Source: an uncultured Anaerolineaceae bacterium (lineage in GTDB: Bacteria; Chloroflexota; Anaerolineae; Anaerolineales; Anaerolineaceae). From it: a DNA stretch of 41,736 nt. Both the position numbers and the translations under genes were made by a program. Below, in pieces: positions 14,586 to 22,713 of this stretch; position 1 is the first letter of the stretch, and each line of letters starts with the position of its first letter. The DNA lies in NCBI GenBank assembly GCA_937897615.1, contig CALCNO010000221.1, positions 1 through 41,736 on the forward strand. Direction: 5' to 3'. The notes under the pieces were generated by a model that was not told the origin of the DNA, ran no database searches, and saw only the letters and a list, made by a program, of their open reading frames with translations.

Positions 14586-15845
14586 ATGAAGACCCTCAAG
14601 TTTGTCCCCGTTTTACTCATCATCGCCCTGCTGTTCTCGGCCTGCGCCAAGCCGACTGCAGCCCCCACTGCCGAAAGTGCGGCCACCGAGGCCCCTGCCT
14701 CCGCTGCCGCAACTGAAGCCCCGGTTGTCGCCGAAGACCCGTGGGGAAACATCGTCATCCCGGCTGGCCAGTCTGTAAAGATCGGCCTCTCTTCTGCGCT
14801 CGCCGGTGGCTATGCCGTTTACGGAACCGATATGCTCAACGGCGTGGACCTCGCCATTGAGAAGTTCGGTGGTTCGCTCCACGGTTTTACGGTCGTCTCA
14901 GACCCACAGGACGATGCCTGTGAAGGCGCCTCCGGCGTTACCGTTGCCGAAAAATTCTCTGCCGATCCCGCTATCCTCGGTGTTGTCGGCCCCATGTGCT
15001 CCGGCTCAGCCGTTCCTGCCGAAGACATCTACGCCGCCCACAATGTGATTATGATCACCCCCTCCAGCACAGCCGTAGCGGTCACTGCCCAGGGGTTCGA
15101 AAATGTCTTCCGCACCGTCCCCAATGACGATCTGCAGGCAGAAGTGACCGTTGACTTCCTCAGGAATGAACTCAAACTCGATACCCTGGCCCTGATCCAC
15201 GACCAATCCATCTACGGTGAAGGCCTGGCCACCGCGGTGAAGGATAAATTCATTGCCGCCGGCGGTACCGTAACCTCGTTTGAAGGCATCACCCGCGGCG
15301 AATCTGATTACTCGGCTGTTGTTCTCACCACCATTGCCGGCAACCCGCAGGCGGTCTACTTTGGCGGTATGGATGCCGAAGGTATGAAACTGGTGGTGCA
15401 ATTGCGCCAGGCAAACTTTGCGGGCGTTTTCTTTGGCCCAGATGGCATTAAATCCCAGCCGTCCTTTGCCGATGCTGCCGGTGCAGCTGCCGAAGGTGCC
15501 TTTATGACCTTTGGTGCCGTTGGCGGCGCCACCGGATACGATGAATTTGTCAGCGCGTTCAAAACCAAGTTCGGTGGTGACCCGGTAGCCTATGGTCCCG
15601 GCTCTTACGATGCCGCTACCATTCTCCTACAGGCTGCCGATAGCGTTGCCACAGTGGATGCACAGGGCAACCTTGTGATCGGCCGCAAGGCCCTGGCAGA
15701 TGCCATCCGCGCCACCCCATTCTCCGGGATCACCGGCCACCTCGAATTTGACGAGGCCGGTGATCTCAAGGTGGTCTCGATCACCGTTTTCGAAGTCAAG
15801 GACGGCGTTATCACTCCATCCAAAGTGTACGATTTCGGCCAATAA
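14586..15845 (+). CDS. Branched-chain amino acid type ABC transporter substrate-binding lipoprotein
   Basis: A 419-residue periplasmic-binding-protein-like lipoprotein (Peripla_BP_6 / LivJ-LivK family). A signal peptide ends in LFSAC (C20), an Ala/Thr/Pro-rich linker follows (about 21-55), then the type I two-lobe binding fold with VKIGLSSALAGGYAVYG and VVGPMCSGSAVPAEDIY. It captures leucine, isoleucine, valine or related small amino acids or amides outside the membrane and delivers them to the LivHMGF importer encoded next. ATG 14586 begins the signal peptide and has AAGGAG upstream; the longer GTG frame from 14508 is rejected. It is the first gene of a five-gene set. Confidence 0.93.
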   Translation: MKTLKFVPVLLIIALLFSACAKPTAAPTAESAATEAPASAAATEAPVVAEDPWGNIVIPAGQSVKIGLSSALAGGYAVYGTDMLNGVDLAIEKFGGSLHGFTVVSDPQDDACEGASGVTVAEKFSADPAILGVVGPMCSGSAVPAEDIYAAHNVIMITPSSTAVAVTAQGFENVFRTVPNDDLQAEVTVDFLRNELKLDTLALIHDQSIYGEGLATAVKDKFIAAGGTVTSFEGITRGESDYSAVVLTTIAGNPQAVYFGGMDAEGMKLVVQLRQANFAGVFFGPDGIKSQPSFADAAGAAAEGAFMTFGAVGGATGYDEFVSAFKTKFGGDPVAYGPGSYDAATILLQAADSVATVDAQGNLVIGRKALADAIRATPFSGITGHLEFDEAGDLKVVSITVFEVKDGVITPSKVYDFGQ

Positions 15846-15868
15846 CACCTCACCTTCTCTGAAAGAGC

Positions 15869-15891
15869 GGGGGCTGCCTACAGCAGCCCCC
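15869..15891 (+). terminator. Hairpin between SBP and livH, probable attenuator or mRNA stabiliser
   Basis: A 9-bp perfect stem GGGGGCTGC / GCAGCCCCC with a 5-nt loop and no T-run. It probably does not stop all transcription but may protect or partly terminate the message, giving more binding protein than permease. Confidence 0.6.
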
Positions 15892-15915
15892 ACTCCGGAA
15901 ACCGGACACTCACTT

Positions 15916-16944
15916 ATGCTTTTACCTGACGGACTTAAAACTTTTCTTGACCAGGTTGTCAATGGGCTGACCATTGGCAGTTTCTATGCACTTATCTCGC
16001 TCGGTTATACAATGGTTTATGGTGTTCTCTCCATGGTGAATTTTGCCCATGGAGATATTTTTATGGTGGGTGCTTACTGGGGATTATTTGCCACCAGCAT
16101 GCTGCAAAAGATTGGCTTCCTTGCCTCCAACCCCGTGCTGGCAGTGATCATCGCTTTTCTGGTCGGCATGGCCGGCGCAGCCGTCACCGGTGTGGTGGTG
16201 GAACGTGTTGCTTACCGCCCGCTGCGCAATGCAGGCCGCCTGGCTGCGCTCATCAGCGCCATTGGCGCTTCCATCATCCTGCAGGAAACTGTGCGGCTGG
16301 TTCCCACCATCGGCAAGTACCTCTTCGGCATCAAAATAGGTGGGGCGCTCCTGATCCCGGAAACTACCAGCAAAGCCGTGATGAACGTGCTCAATACGTT
16401 CGGCGGTGCCGCCGCAAAGACCTACCCCGCCATTCTCGGCAATGCCGGCTTTAACATTGGCGGGGTTTTTATCGCCTACTCCAGGGTATTCATTGTCGCA
16501 CTCTCGCTCACAATCATGCTGCTGCTGTTCCTGCTGGTGCGCTATTCCAAGATCGGGCTGGCGATGCGTGCCGTCTCCGAAGATAAAGATACTGCCGCTA
16601 CTATGGGTGTGAATGTAAACCGCACCATTTCGACCACTTTTCTCATCGGTTCAGCGCTTGCCGGCATCGCCGGCGTGATGGTGGGCTTTTTCTACCTCCA
16701 GATCCGTGTGGACATGGGCTTTGTGCCCGGCATCAAAGCCTTCACGGCAGCCGTTCTTGGCGGCATTGGTAGCATCCCCGGCGCCATGCTTGGCGGGTAT
16801 ATTCTGGGGTTGGTGGAAACCATCAGCGTGCAAGTGCTGCCGGCAGTCTATAAAGACGTCGTTGCATTTGTTGTACTCATCCTCACCTTGATCTTCCTGC
16901 CCAACGGGCTGCTCGGGCACAAGAAGCATCAAAAGAAATTGTAG
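15916..16944 (+). CDS. livH: Branched-chain amino acid ABC transporter permease LivH
   Basis: A 342-residue polytopic membrane protein with about eight transmembrane helices. It shows the LivH signature near the N-terminus (GLTIGSFYALISLGYTMVYG and NFAHGDIFMVGAYW) and the EAA-like coupling region with MRAVSEDKDTAATMGVNV. It pairs with LivM to form the channel. ATG 15916 is used because it begins just before the first helix; the longer frame overlaps the SBP gene. A hairpin lies upstream, and livM starts 8 nt after its stop. Confidence 0.93.
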   Translation: MLLPDGLKTFLDQVVNGLTIGSFYALISLGYTMVYGVLSMVNFAHGDIFMVGAYWGLFATSMLQKIGFLASNPVLAVIIAFLVGMAGAAVTGVVVERVAYRPLRNAGRLAALISAIGASIILQETVRLVPTIGKYLFGIKIGGALLIPETTSKAVMNVLNTFGGAAAKTYPAILGNAGFNIGGVFIAYSRVFIVALSLTIMLLLFLLVRYSKIGLAMRAVSEDKDTAATMGVNVNRTISTTFLIGSALAGIAGVMVGFFYLQIRVDMGFVPGIKAFTAAVLGGIGSIPGAMLGGYILGLVETISVQVLPAVYKDVVAFVVLILTLIFLPNGLLGHKKHQKKL

Positions 16945-16951
16945 GCGCACT

Positions 16952-17986
16952 ATGAAACCCATTGACAAGATTTCCCGTTTCTTCGCCTCGCTCTCCTGGG
17001 TAAAATGGATCTTCCTCGCCATTTTTGCCCTACTGCTACTGGCGTTGCCATTTCTCCCATTGCCCCAGGTGACCCTGTGGGTGCGCATTTTGGGATACGC
17101 CGGCCTGTACATCATTCTGGGGATCGGGCTTCTCATCCACGTGGGGTTCGCCGGCCTGCTTGATCTGGGATTTGCCGCGTATTACGGCATTGGCGCTTAT
17201 TTATACGCCATCCTCGCCTCACGGCAGTTTGATATACACCTGCCATTCTGGATCATGCTGCTGATCGGCGGGGTTGCTGCTGCCCTTGTGGGCGCTTTAA
17301 TCTCCGTGCCGGTACTGCGGCTGCGCGGAGATTACCTGGCGATTGTCACCCTGGGCTTTGGCGAGATCATCCGGCTCCTGCTGCTCAACCTCAAGGGAAT
17401 CACCAACGGCTCGCAGGGCATCATTCGCATTGATAAGCCGGATTTATTCGGCCTCACGTTTAACACGGGGACGCACTTTTACTACCTTATTCTTATTCTC
17501 ATCGTCTTTTTCGTCTTCATCACCAACCGCTTGATCCACTCACGCCTGGGGCGCGCCTGGCTGGCCATCCGCGAGGATGAAGACGTGGCGGAAATCTCCG
17601 GTGTGAATACCGTGTGGTACAAACTGCTCGCCTTTGCCCTGGGGGCGTTCATCGGCGGCGTGGCAGGCGTGGTCTTTGCCGCCTGGCAGGGGTCGATCTT
17701 CCCGGACAACTTTAACCTGACGGCCTCCATCAACGTTCTCTGCCTCATCATCCTGGGCGGGCTGGGCAACCAGTACGGCGTGATCCTGGGCGCACTGGGG
17801 CTGATCGCCCTGCCGGATATGCTGCGCGGTTTTTCCGAGTTCCGTATGCTCATCTTCGGCATCCTGCTGGTGGTGATGATGATCCTCAAGCCTAACGGTT
17901 TCATTCCCAGAGTGCCACCAAAATTCGAAAAAAAGATACCAAAGCTGGCCATGCAAAAGAACGCCGGCGAAAAGGAGTCCACATGA
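16952..17986 (+). CDS. livM: Branched-chain amino acid ABC transporter permease LivM
   Basis: A 344-residue membrane permease with 8-10 helices. The GLLDLGFAAYYGIGAYLYAIL segment, the RGDYLAIVTLGFGEIIRLLL region and the C-terminal NVLCLIILGGLGNQYG match LivM. The EAA-like loop with AIREDEDVAEISGVN contacts the ATPases. Its stop overlaps the livG start by 4 nt (ATGA), so translation is coupled. Confidence 0.93.
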   Translation: MKPIDKISRFFASLSWVKWIFLAIFALLLLALPFLPLPQVTLWVRILGYAGLYIILGIGLLIHVGFAGLLDLGFAAYYGIGAYLYAILASRQFDIHLPFWIMLLIGGVAAALVGALISVPVLRLRGDYLAIVTLGFGEIIRLLLLNLKGITNGSQGIIRIDKPDLFGLTFNTGTHFYYLILILIVFFVFITNRLIHSRLGRAWLAIREDEDVAEISGVNTVWYKLLAFALGAFIGGVAGVVFAAWQGSIFPDNFNLTASINVLCLIILGGLGNQYGVILGALGLIALPDMLRGFSEFRMLIFGILLVVMMILKPNGFIPRVPPKFEKKIPKLAMQKNAGEKEST

Positions 17987-18774
17987 CAACACAACCTTTA
18001 CTTTCCATCAGGCACCTTTCCGTGCACTTTGGCGGGGTCAATGCACTGGACGACCTTTCGTTCGATATCCCTTCCGGTTCGATCTGCAGCCTCATCGGGC
18101 CAAACGGCGCCGGAAAGACCACTTGCTTTAACTGCATCACCGGTTTTTACAAGCCCGATTCGGGAGAAATCCTTTTTGAAGGTGAGAACCTCGCTGGGCT
18201 GCCCTCGCACAAGATCGCGCAAAAGGGCATTGGTCGTACCTACCAGAACATCCGCACCTACTCACAACTGACCGTGCTGGAAAATATCCTCGCTGGCCAG
18301 CACATCATGATGAAGACCAACCTTTTCGACGCTGCCTTTCATACACGCCGCTACATAACAGAAAGTAAAAAAGCTCTTGAGAAGGCACGCCAAATACAAG
18401 AAATGGTTGGCCTGGCTGGAATAGGCGACCAACTGGCGCGCAACCTCCCCTATGGCGCCCAACGCCGGCTGGAGATTGGCCGCGCCATTGCCAGTAACCC
18501 GCGCCTGGTACTATTGGACGAACCCTCTGCGGGGATGAACCCCACCGAAACACGCGACCTCGCCAACCTCATCCGCAAACTGCGCGATTCGCTGGCACTC
18601 ACCGTCTTGATCATTGAGCACGACATGTCCCTCATCATGAGCATCAGCGAACAGGTGACCGTGCTGGATTTCGGACAAAAGATCAGCGAAGGCAAACCGG
18701 CAGAAGTGCAGCGCGACAGCCGCGTGATCAACGCCTATTTAGGGAATTCATCACTGCAATTACAGCCCGCATAA
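17983..18774 (+). CDS. livG: Branched-chain amino acid ABC transporter ATPase LivG
   Basis: A 263-residue cytoplasmic ATPase. Walker A is GPNGAGKTT (39-47), the signature loop is the LivG-typical LPYGAQRRLEIG (about 155-166) instead of LSGGQ, and Walker B is LVLLDEP (175-181) followed by SAGMNP. The family's C-terminal VINAYLG segment is present. It drives import with LivF. Confidence 0.95.
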   Translation: MTTQPLLSIRHLSVHFGGVNALDDLSFDIPSGSICSLIGPNGAGKTTCFNCITGFYKPDSGEILFEGENLAGLPSHKIAQKGIGRTYQNIRTYSQLTVLENILAGQHIMMKTNLFDAAFHTRRYITESKKALEKARQIQEMVGLAGIGDQLARNLPYGAQRRLEIGRAIASNPRLVLLDEPSAGMNPTETRDLANLIRKLRDSLALTVLIIEHDMSLIMSISEQVTVLDFGQKISEGKPAEVQRDSRVINAYLGNSSLQLQPA

Positions 18775-18807
18775 TCAGACAACCTGCCGCATGGAAGAGA
18801 ATCCTCA

Positions 18808-19533
18808 ATGGCCTTATTGAAAGTAGAGAATATTCAAACCTTTTATGGAAAGATTTGCGCAATCGATGGCGTTTCCCTGAGCGTGGAAGAAGGGGAAATC
18901 GTCTGCCTGATCGGCGCCAACGGAGCAGGCAAATCCACCACCCTCAAAACCATTTGCGGCCTGCTGCAACCTGCCAGCGGCAAGGTATTTCTTGCAGGCG
19001 AAGACATATCCAGAACTCCACCGCATCAGGTGGTGCGCAAGGGGATCTCACTGGTTCCAGAGGGGCGGCATGTCTTTGCCCGCCTGAGCGTGCAGGAGAA
19101 TCTCGCCATGGGAGCCTTTACCAGAACCGACACGAGCGGCGTCCGGGAAGACATTGGCAAGATGTACGCCCTGTTCCCCAGGCTCAAAGAGCGGCAAAAG
19201 CAGGCCGCCGGTACACTCTCCGGTGGGGAGCAGCAGATGCTGGCCATTGCGCGCGCGTTAATGTCGCATCCACATCTGCTGCTCCTGGATGAGCCGTCAA
19301 TGGGGCTTTCGCCTATTCTGTTGGAAAGCATCTTTGAGATCATCCGTCAGGTCAATGCCAATGGCACCAGCATCCTGCTGGTGGAACAGAACGCGCTGAT
19401 GTCGCTTTCAATCGCCCATCGCGGGTATGTCATGGAATCAGGCCGGGTGACGCTTTCGGGAGACGCGCAGCAACTCAAAAATAACCCGGAGGTGATCAAT
19501 GCCTACCTGGGCGGGGAAGTCAAATCAAGTTGA
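18808..19533 (+). CDS. livF: Branched-chain amino acid ABC transporter ATPase LivF
   Basis: A 241-residue ATPase with Walker A GANGAGKST (36-44), signature LSGGE (137-141), Walker B LLLLDEP (157-163) and the LivF-typical SMGLSP and LVEQNA motifs. It is the last gene of the Liv set and ends 14 bp from the convergent rhomboid gene with no terminator between, so transcripts may overlap. Confidence 0.95.
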   Translation: MALLKVENIQTFYGKICAIDGVSLSVEEGEIVCLIGANGAGKSTTLKTICGLLQPASGKVFLAGEDISRTPPHQVVRKGISLVPEGRHVFARLSVQENLAMGAFTRTDTSGVREDIGKMYALFPRLKERQKQAAGTLSGGEQQMLAIARALMSHPHLLLLDEPSMGLSPILLESIFEIIRQVNANGTSILLVEQNALMSLSIAHRGYVMESGRVTLSGDAQQLKNNPEVINAYLGGEVKSS

Positions 19534-19547
19534 GGATTGCGGGAAAA

Positions 19548-20324
19548 TTAACCGGCGAGAAAACGCCCGATCACAACCGCCAGGAATAATCCTGCCGAAA
19601 GCATTACTCCCCACAGCACGTCTTTTTTGCTGCGGGAATCCAGTAACTGGTAGTTGATGGCATCATTGGAGACACTCATCTTGTACACCGGCCCGGCCGC
19701 CCAGGAGAAGAGCAGCCCGCCTGCCAGGCCGCCCAGGTGCCCCCAGTTATCAATCCCCGGCTGCAATCCAAACAGCAGGTTAACCAGGATCACCACAGCC
19801 AGGTTCACCAGCATCCCGCGCGCTCTGGTGCCAAACAGGTTACGGTTGGTGTAAATGAACACAGCCTCGGCCGCAACCAGCCCAAAAACGGCGGTTGAAG
19901 CGCCAATGGAAGTACCCTTCGACAGCACAAATGAAAGCACGTTCCCTGTAAAGCCGGCAATCAGATAAAGCAGCAGGTAGCGCCAGTGTCCATAAAAGCG
20001 CTCCAATTGTGGTCCAATGATAAACAGTGCATACATATTAAAGCCAATATGCAGAATATCGGCATGCAGCAGGATGGGCGTGATCAGCCGCCACACCTGC
20101 CCCGCCAGGATCAGCTCATTTACCTTAGCGCCCAGGATGTAAGGCCAGTCATAGTGATTGGCGCTCATACTCTGAGAAAGATATTGCAAGGCAAACACAG
20201 CCACCGTGACTGCCAGAATCACATAAGTCACGATTGGTTTTTCGGCGGCAGCGCGCAGTTTTACCTGCACCCTTGCCTGGTTGGGGGTTTCGGGTTGGAG
20301 GGGCTGGGAATATTGATCAGTCAT
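19548..20324 (-). CDS. Rhomboid family intramembrane serine protease
   Basis: A 258-residue membrane protease with six or seven helices that cuts transmembrane substrates within the bilayer. Catalytic Ser is S143 in GTSIGASTAVFG and the catalytic His is H196 in NWGHLGGLAGG; HxxxN (H92-IGF-N96) in helix 2 is also present. The N-terminal tail (about 1-28) is cytoplasmic and Pro/Gln-rich. Its ATG directly abuts the guanylate kinase stop codon, so the two are translated from one message. Substrates are unknown. Confidence 0.93.
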   Translation of the reverse strand: MTDQYSQPLQPETPNQARVQVKLRAAAEKPIVTYVILAVTVAVFALQYLSQSMSANHYDWPYILGAKVNELILAGQVWRLITPILLHADILHIGFNMYALFIIGPQLERFYGHWRYLLLYLIAGFTGNVLSFVLSKGTSIGASTAVFGLVAAEAVFIYTNRNLFGTRARGMLVNLAVVILVNLLFGLQPGIDNWGHLGGLAGGLLFSWAAGPVYKMSVSNDAINYQLLDSRSKKDVLWGVMLSAGLFLAVVIGRFLAG

Positions 20325-20948
20325 CTAAATTAACTTTCGGTGGTGCACACAGTGGTGCTCAGCATTAATGATCCCGATGATGTCATCCACAGCCTGCTCA
20401 AGCAGTTCATCGGCATTGATCACCAGGTAATCGAACATATCGATCTGCGCCAATTCCTGTTTGGCAGTTTCAATGCGCAGCTTAAAATCCTCCGGCGTCT
20501 CGGTATTGCGCATCTTCAACCGGTTGCACCATTCCTCACGGGTTTTGGGGAGCAAAAAGATCAGCACCGCCTCAGGATACAAACGGCGGTAGGTAGCCGC
20601 TCCCTGCACATCTACCTTAATGACCACATCGCGGCCACTCATCAGCGCCTCATCCACCTGCCAGCGCGGCGCTCCTTTGTACTGGTCATAGACCAAAGCA
20701 TATTCAATAAATTCGCCGCTGGCAATACGGCGTTCAAACTCTTCCTTTGAATAAAAGAAGTAATCTTTGCCGTCCACCTCGTCCGGGCGTGGCGGGCGGC
20801 TGGTAGCCGTGACCACAAAATGCAGCGGCAAATTGCGCCGGCGCAATGCCTTTAAAACCGCGTCCTTGCCCACCCCGGAGGTGCCGGAAACCACGATCAA
20901 CAGTGGTTTGGGATGGTAGAGGTCAAAAGAAAGGTCGTCAGATGGCAT
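20325..20948 (-). CDS. gmk: Guanylate kinase
   Basis: A 207-residue cytoplasmic kinase converting GMP to GDP. P-loop SGTSGVGKDA (21-30), the GMP-binding VTATSRPPRPDEVDGKDYFF region and the lid with EFIEYALVYDQYKGAPR are visible. The core length is normal with a C-terminal tail rich in His. D29 and A30 follow the P-loop lysine where the usual residues are ST, as in some bacterial homologues. It is the first gene of the gmk-rhomboid pair. Confidence 0.95.
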   Translation of the reverse strand: MPSDDLSFDLYHPKPLLIVVSGTSGVGKDAVLKALRRRNLPLHFVVTATSRPPRPDEVDGKDYFFYSKEEFERRIASGEFIEYALVYDQYKGAPRWQVDEALMSGRDVVIKVDVQGAATYRRLYPEAVLIFLLPKTREEWCNRLKMRNTETPEDFKLRIETAKQELAQIDMFDYLVINADELLEQAVDDIIGIINAEHHCVHHRKLI

Positions 20949-20962
20949 GGTTTACCTGAGCT

Positions 20963-20992
20963 TTGGATGGGGTAACTTGAGAAGATTATAAT
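20963..20992 (+). promoter_or_regulatory. Promoter of the FmdB-like gene
   Basis: TTGGAT (20963-20968) and TATAAT (20987-20992) are 18 bp apart. The start near 20999 leaves a short leader with GAGGG before ATG 21022. The promoter lies between divergent gmk and this gene. Confidence 0.6.
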
Positions 20993-21021
20993 TGATAAAT
21001 ATTTTTTTGTCTGAGGGTATC

Positions 21022-21405
21022 ATGCCTGTTTACGAATTTCGCTGCCTTGAATGCCATAAAAAGTTCGACGTGCGCCTTTCCTATTCCGAATACGACTCCT
21101 ACCAGCCGGCCTGCCCGCATTGTTCTTCCAAAAGAGCCGCGCGCATCATCCGGCCGGTGCGCGTGGCCACCAATGATGTTTCGCGCCTGGCAACGATGGC
21201 CGATCCCTCTAACCTGAACGATCTCGATAACGACCCGCGTAAACTAGGGAAAATGATGCGTGATATGCGTGAGCAAGTGGGGGCCAGCGACCTGCCCGGG
21301 GAATTCGATGAAGTGGTGGATCGCCTGGAAAAGGGCCAAACCCCAGATGAAATTGAGCGCGACCTCCCGGACCCTGGAACGTCCTCTACGGCCGATACGC
21401 TTTAG
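21022..21405 (+). CDS. FmdB family zinc-ribbon protein
   Basis: A 127-residue small protein starting MPVYEFRCLEC, the hallmark of FmdB-type putative regulatory proteins. The zinc ribbon uses C8-x2-C11 and C31-x2-C34. The C-terminal half is charged and probably disordered (DDP, EIERDLPD). ATG 21022 with GAGGG upstream is chosen over an upstream ATT. It ends one base from the convergent metallopeptidase-like gene. Function is unknown; the family is often near formamidase or stress genes. Confidence 0.9.
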   Translation: MPVYEFRCLECHKKFDVRLSYSEYDSYQPACPHCSSKRAARIIRPVRVATNDVSRLATMADPSNLNDLDNDPRKLGKMMRDMREQVGASDLPGEFDEVVDRLEKGQTPDEIERDLPDPGTSSTADTL

Positions 21406-21406
21406 C

Positions 21407-22642
21407 TTATTCGGTCGCTTTTTGCAGATCGGCAAAACTGTTCATAGCGCCCATCTGGCGCAGGAACGCCGCCAGGCTGGAACTTTGCGCGCGCAGTTGC
21501 CGCACCGCCTGCCCCACCGGGTCTTCCCCGGCTGCGCCCACGGGGGTATCGGCATACGCGCCGTAAAAGGCAAAATAAGCCTGGTTGAGTTTGCGGATGA
21601 GGTAGCCGTGCGTCACAAAAACCTGGCGCCGTGCTTCCATATAACTCTCGGCCTCTGTGATTTTTCCCTCTGCCAGCAGGGCATCCACGGTCACGCGCGT
21701 CTCGTGCATCTCTGCCTGAAAGTTGAAGGCGTCCTCTTGTGCCGGCGCGGCCAGCTTTGTTGAGTCCTTACCTGACGCCAATTCCGGGTAATAGGTGCTA
21801 ATCACCTCTGCGCCGATTTCGTTGCCAACAATTGACGCCACCGTTTCATTCATCGTGCGTAATTCGTAGTTGGTGTCGTAATTCAACCCCAATGGACGCA
21901 GGGTGAGGTAATTGTGCGTCCATTCGTGAGCGATGGTATTGACCACCCACGCCAGGTCTGAAGTACGCATGATCATGGTAGGATACACGCCGATCCCGCC
22001 GGTGCCCACCACCAGCGCTGATTCTCCCGTGCTCTGCTCTACCCGGTCTTCCAAGTCGGTGATCTCCGCCAGCGTGAGATCAGAAAGCAGCGAGATGTCC
22101 ACATCCTTGGCAATCTTGTTGCGCGTTGAAGTGATCAGCGATTTGGGGGTGGCAGAGGTGTGGTAAAGAACAGGGGGAAAAGGTTCTCCCAGGCGTGTGA
22201 TGCCCATCTTCACCAGTGTGCTGGCCACCTGCTGCTGCAAGATACTCTCCACTAGCGGATCCAGGCGCTGCAAGGCATTTTGAATCTGTTGCTGTTGCGC
22301 CAGCAAATCAGCTGCTTCACTCTGCGGGTCGCTTACTTGGGGGTCTGTATAAATCTGCTGCACTTGAAAAGCCGCCCATTCCAGATCCCTTGCCAGGTCA
22401 AAATAGCGCAGCACCAGTTGGTGCTGCTGAGGTGCGGTCAAGCGCTGCGTCACGGCGATCCCGGTTTCGCCTGTTTTGATGCCGGCCGCCTCAAGCAGCC
22501 AGGAAACGTAATCGAATTCCAGTCCGCGGGTGAGCTGCGCAGCCTTTTCCTGCGCGGTGACCACCAGCACGGTTGATCTCGTCAAGGGTGTTGCCATTAA
22601 CATTAACAAAATAGCAAGCCAAAAAACTCTGACAATTTTCAT
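21407..22642 (-). CDS. Exported gluzincin-like putative metallopeptidase
   Basis: A 411-residue secreted protein with a signal peptide (about 1-30, ending near VVTAQ). The central helical region (about 85-205) is Gln-rich. A zinc motif HEWTH (H239, E240, H243) is followed 22 residues later by NETVA (E266), the HExxH plus NExxA arrangement of gluzincin peptidases. I do not recognise a named family, so the enzyme activity is inferred from these motifs. ATG 22642 is selected because a TATAAT ends 7 nt before it and the longer frame lacks a signal. Divergent from the HlyD gene. Confidence 0.65.
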   Translation of the reverse strand: MKIVRVFWLAILLMLMATPLTRSTVLVVTAQEKAAQLTRGLEFDYVSWLLEAAGIKTGETGIAVTQRLTAPQQHQLVLRYFDLARDLEWAAFQVQQIYTDPQVSDPQSEAADLLAQQQQIQNALQRLDPLVESILQQQVASTLVKMGITRLGEPFPPVLYHTSATPKSLITSTRNKIAKDVDISLLSDLTLAEITDLEDRVEQSTGESALVVGTGGIGVYPTMIMRTSDLAWVVNTIAHEWTHNYLTLRPLGLNYDTNYELRTMNETVASIVGNEIGAEVISTYYPELASGKDSTKLAAPAQEDAFNFQAEMHETRVTVDALLAEGKITEAESYMEARRQVFVTHGYLIRKLNQAYFAFYGAYADTPVGAAGEDPVGQAVRQLRAQSSSLAAFLRQMGAMNSFADLQKATE

Positions 22643-22649
22643 ATACGAA

Positions 22650-22655
22650 ATTATA
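22650..22655 (-). promoter_or_regulatory. -10 box of the metallopeptidase-like gene, leaderless
   Basis: On the minus strand a perfect TATAAT ends 7 nt before ATG 22642 and no SD is visible. It lies next to the divergent HlyD promoter. Confidence 0.65.
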
Positions 22656-22660
22656 ATGGA

Positions 22661-22690
22661 TTGACTTATGATAAACGCGTTATGTATCAT
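22661..22690 (+). promoter_or_regulatory. Promoter of the HlyD-ABC efflux operon
   Basis: TTGACT (22661-22666) and TATCAT (22685-22690) are 18 bp apart, immediately beside the oppositely oriented -10 of the metallopeptidase-like gene. The TTG at 22690 therefore lies inside the -10 box and is not the start. Confidence 0.55.
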
Positions 22691-22713
22691 TGGATAAGAA
22701 TATAGAACCTGGG

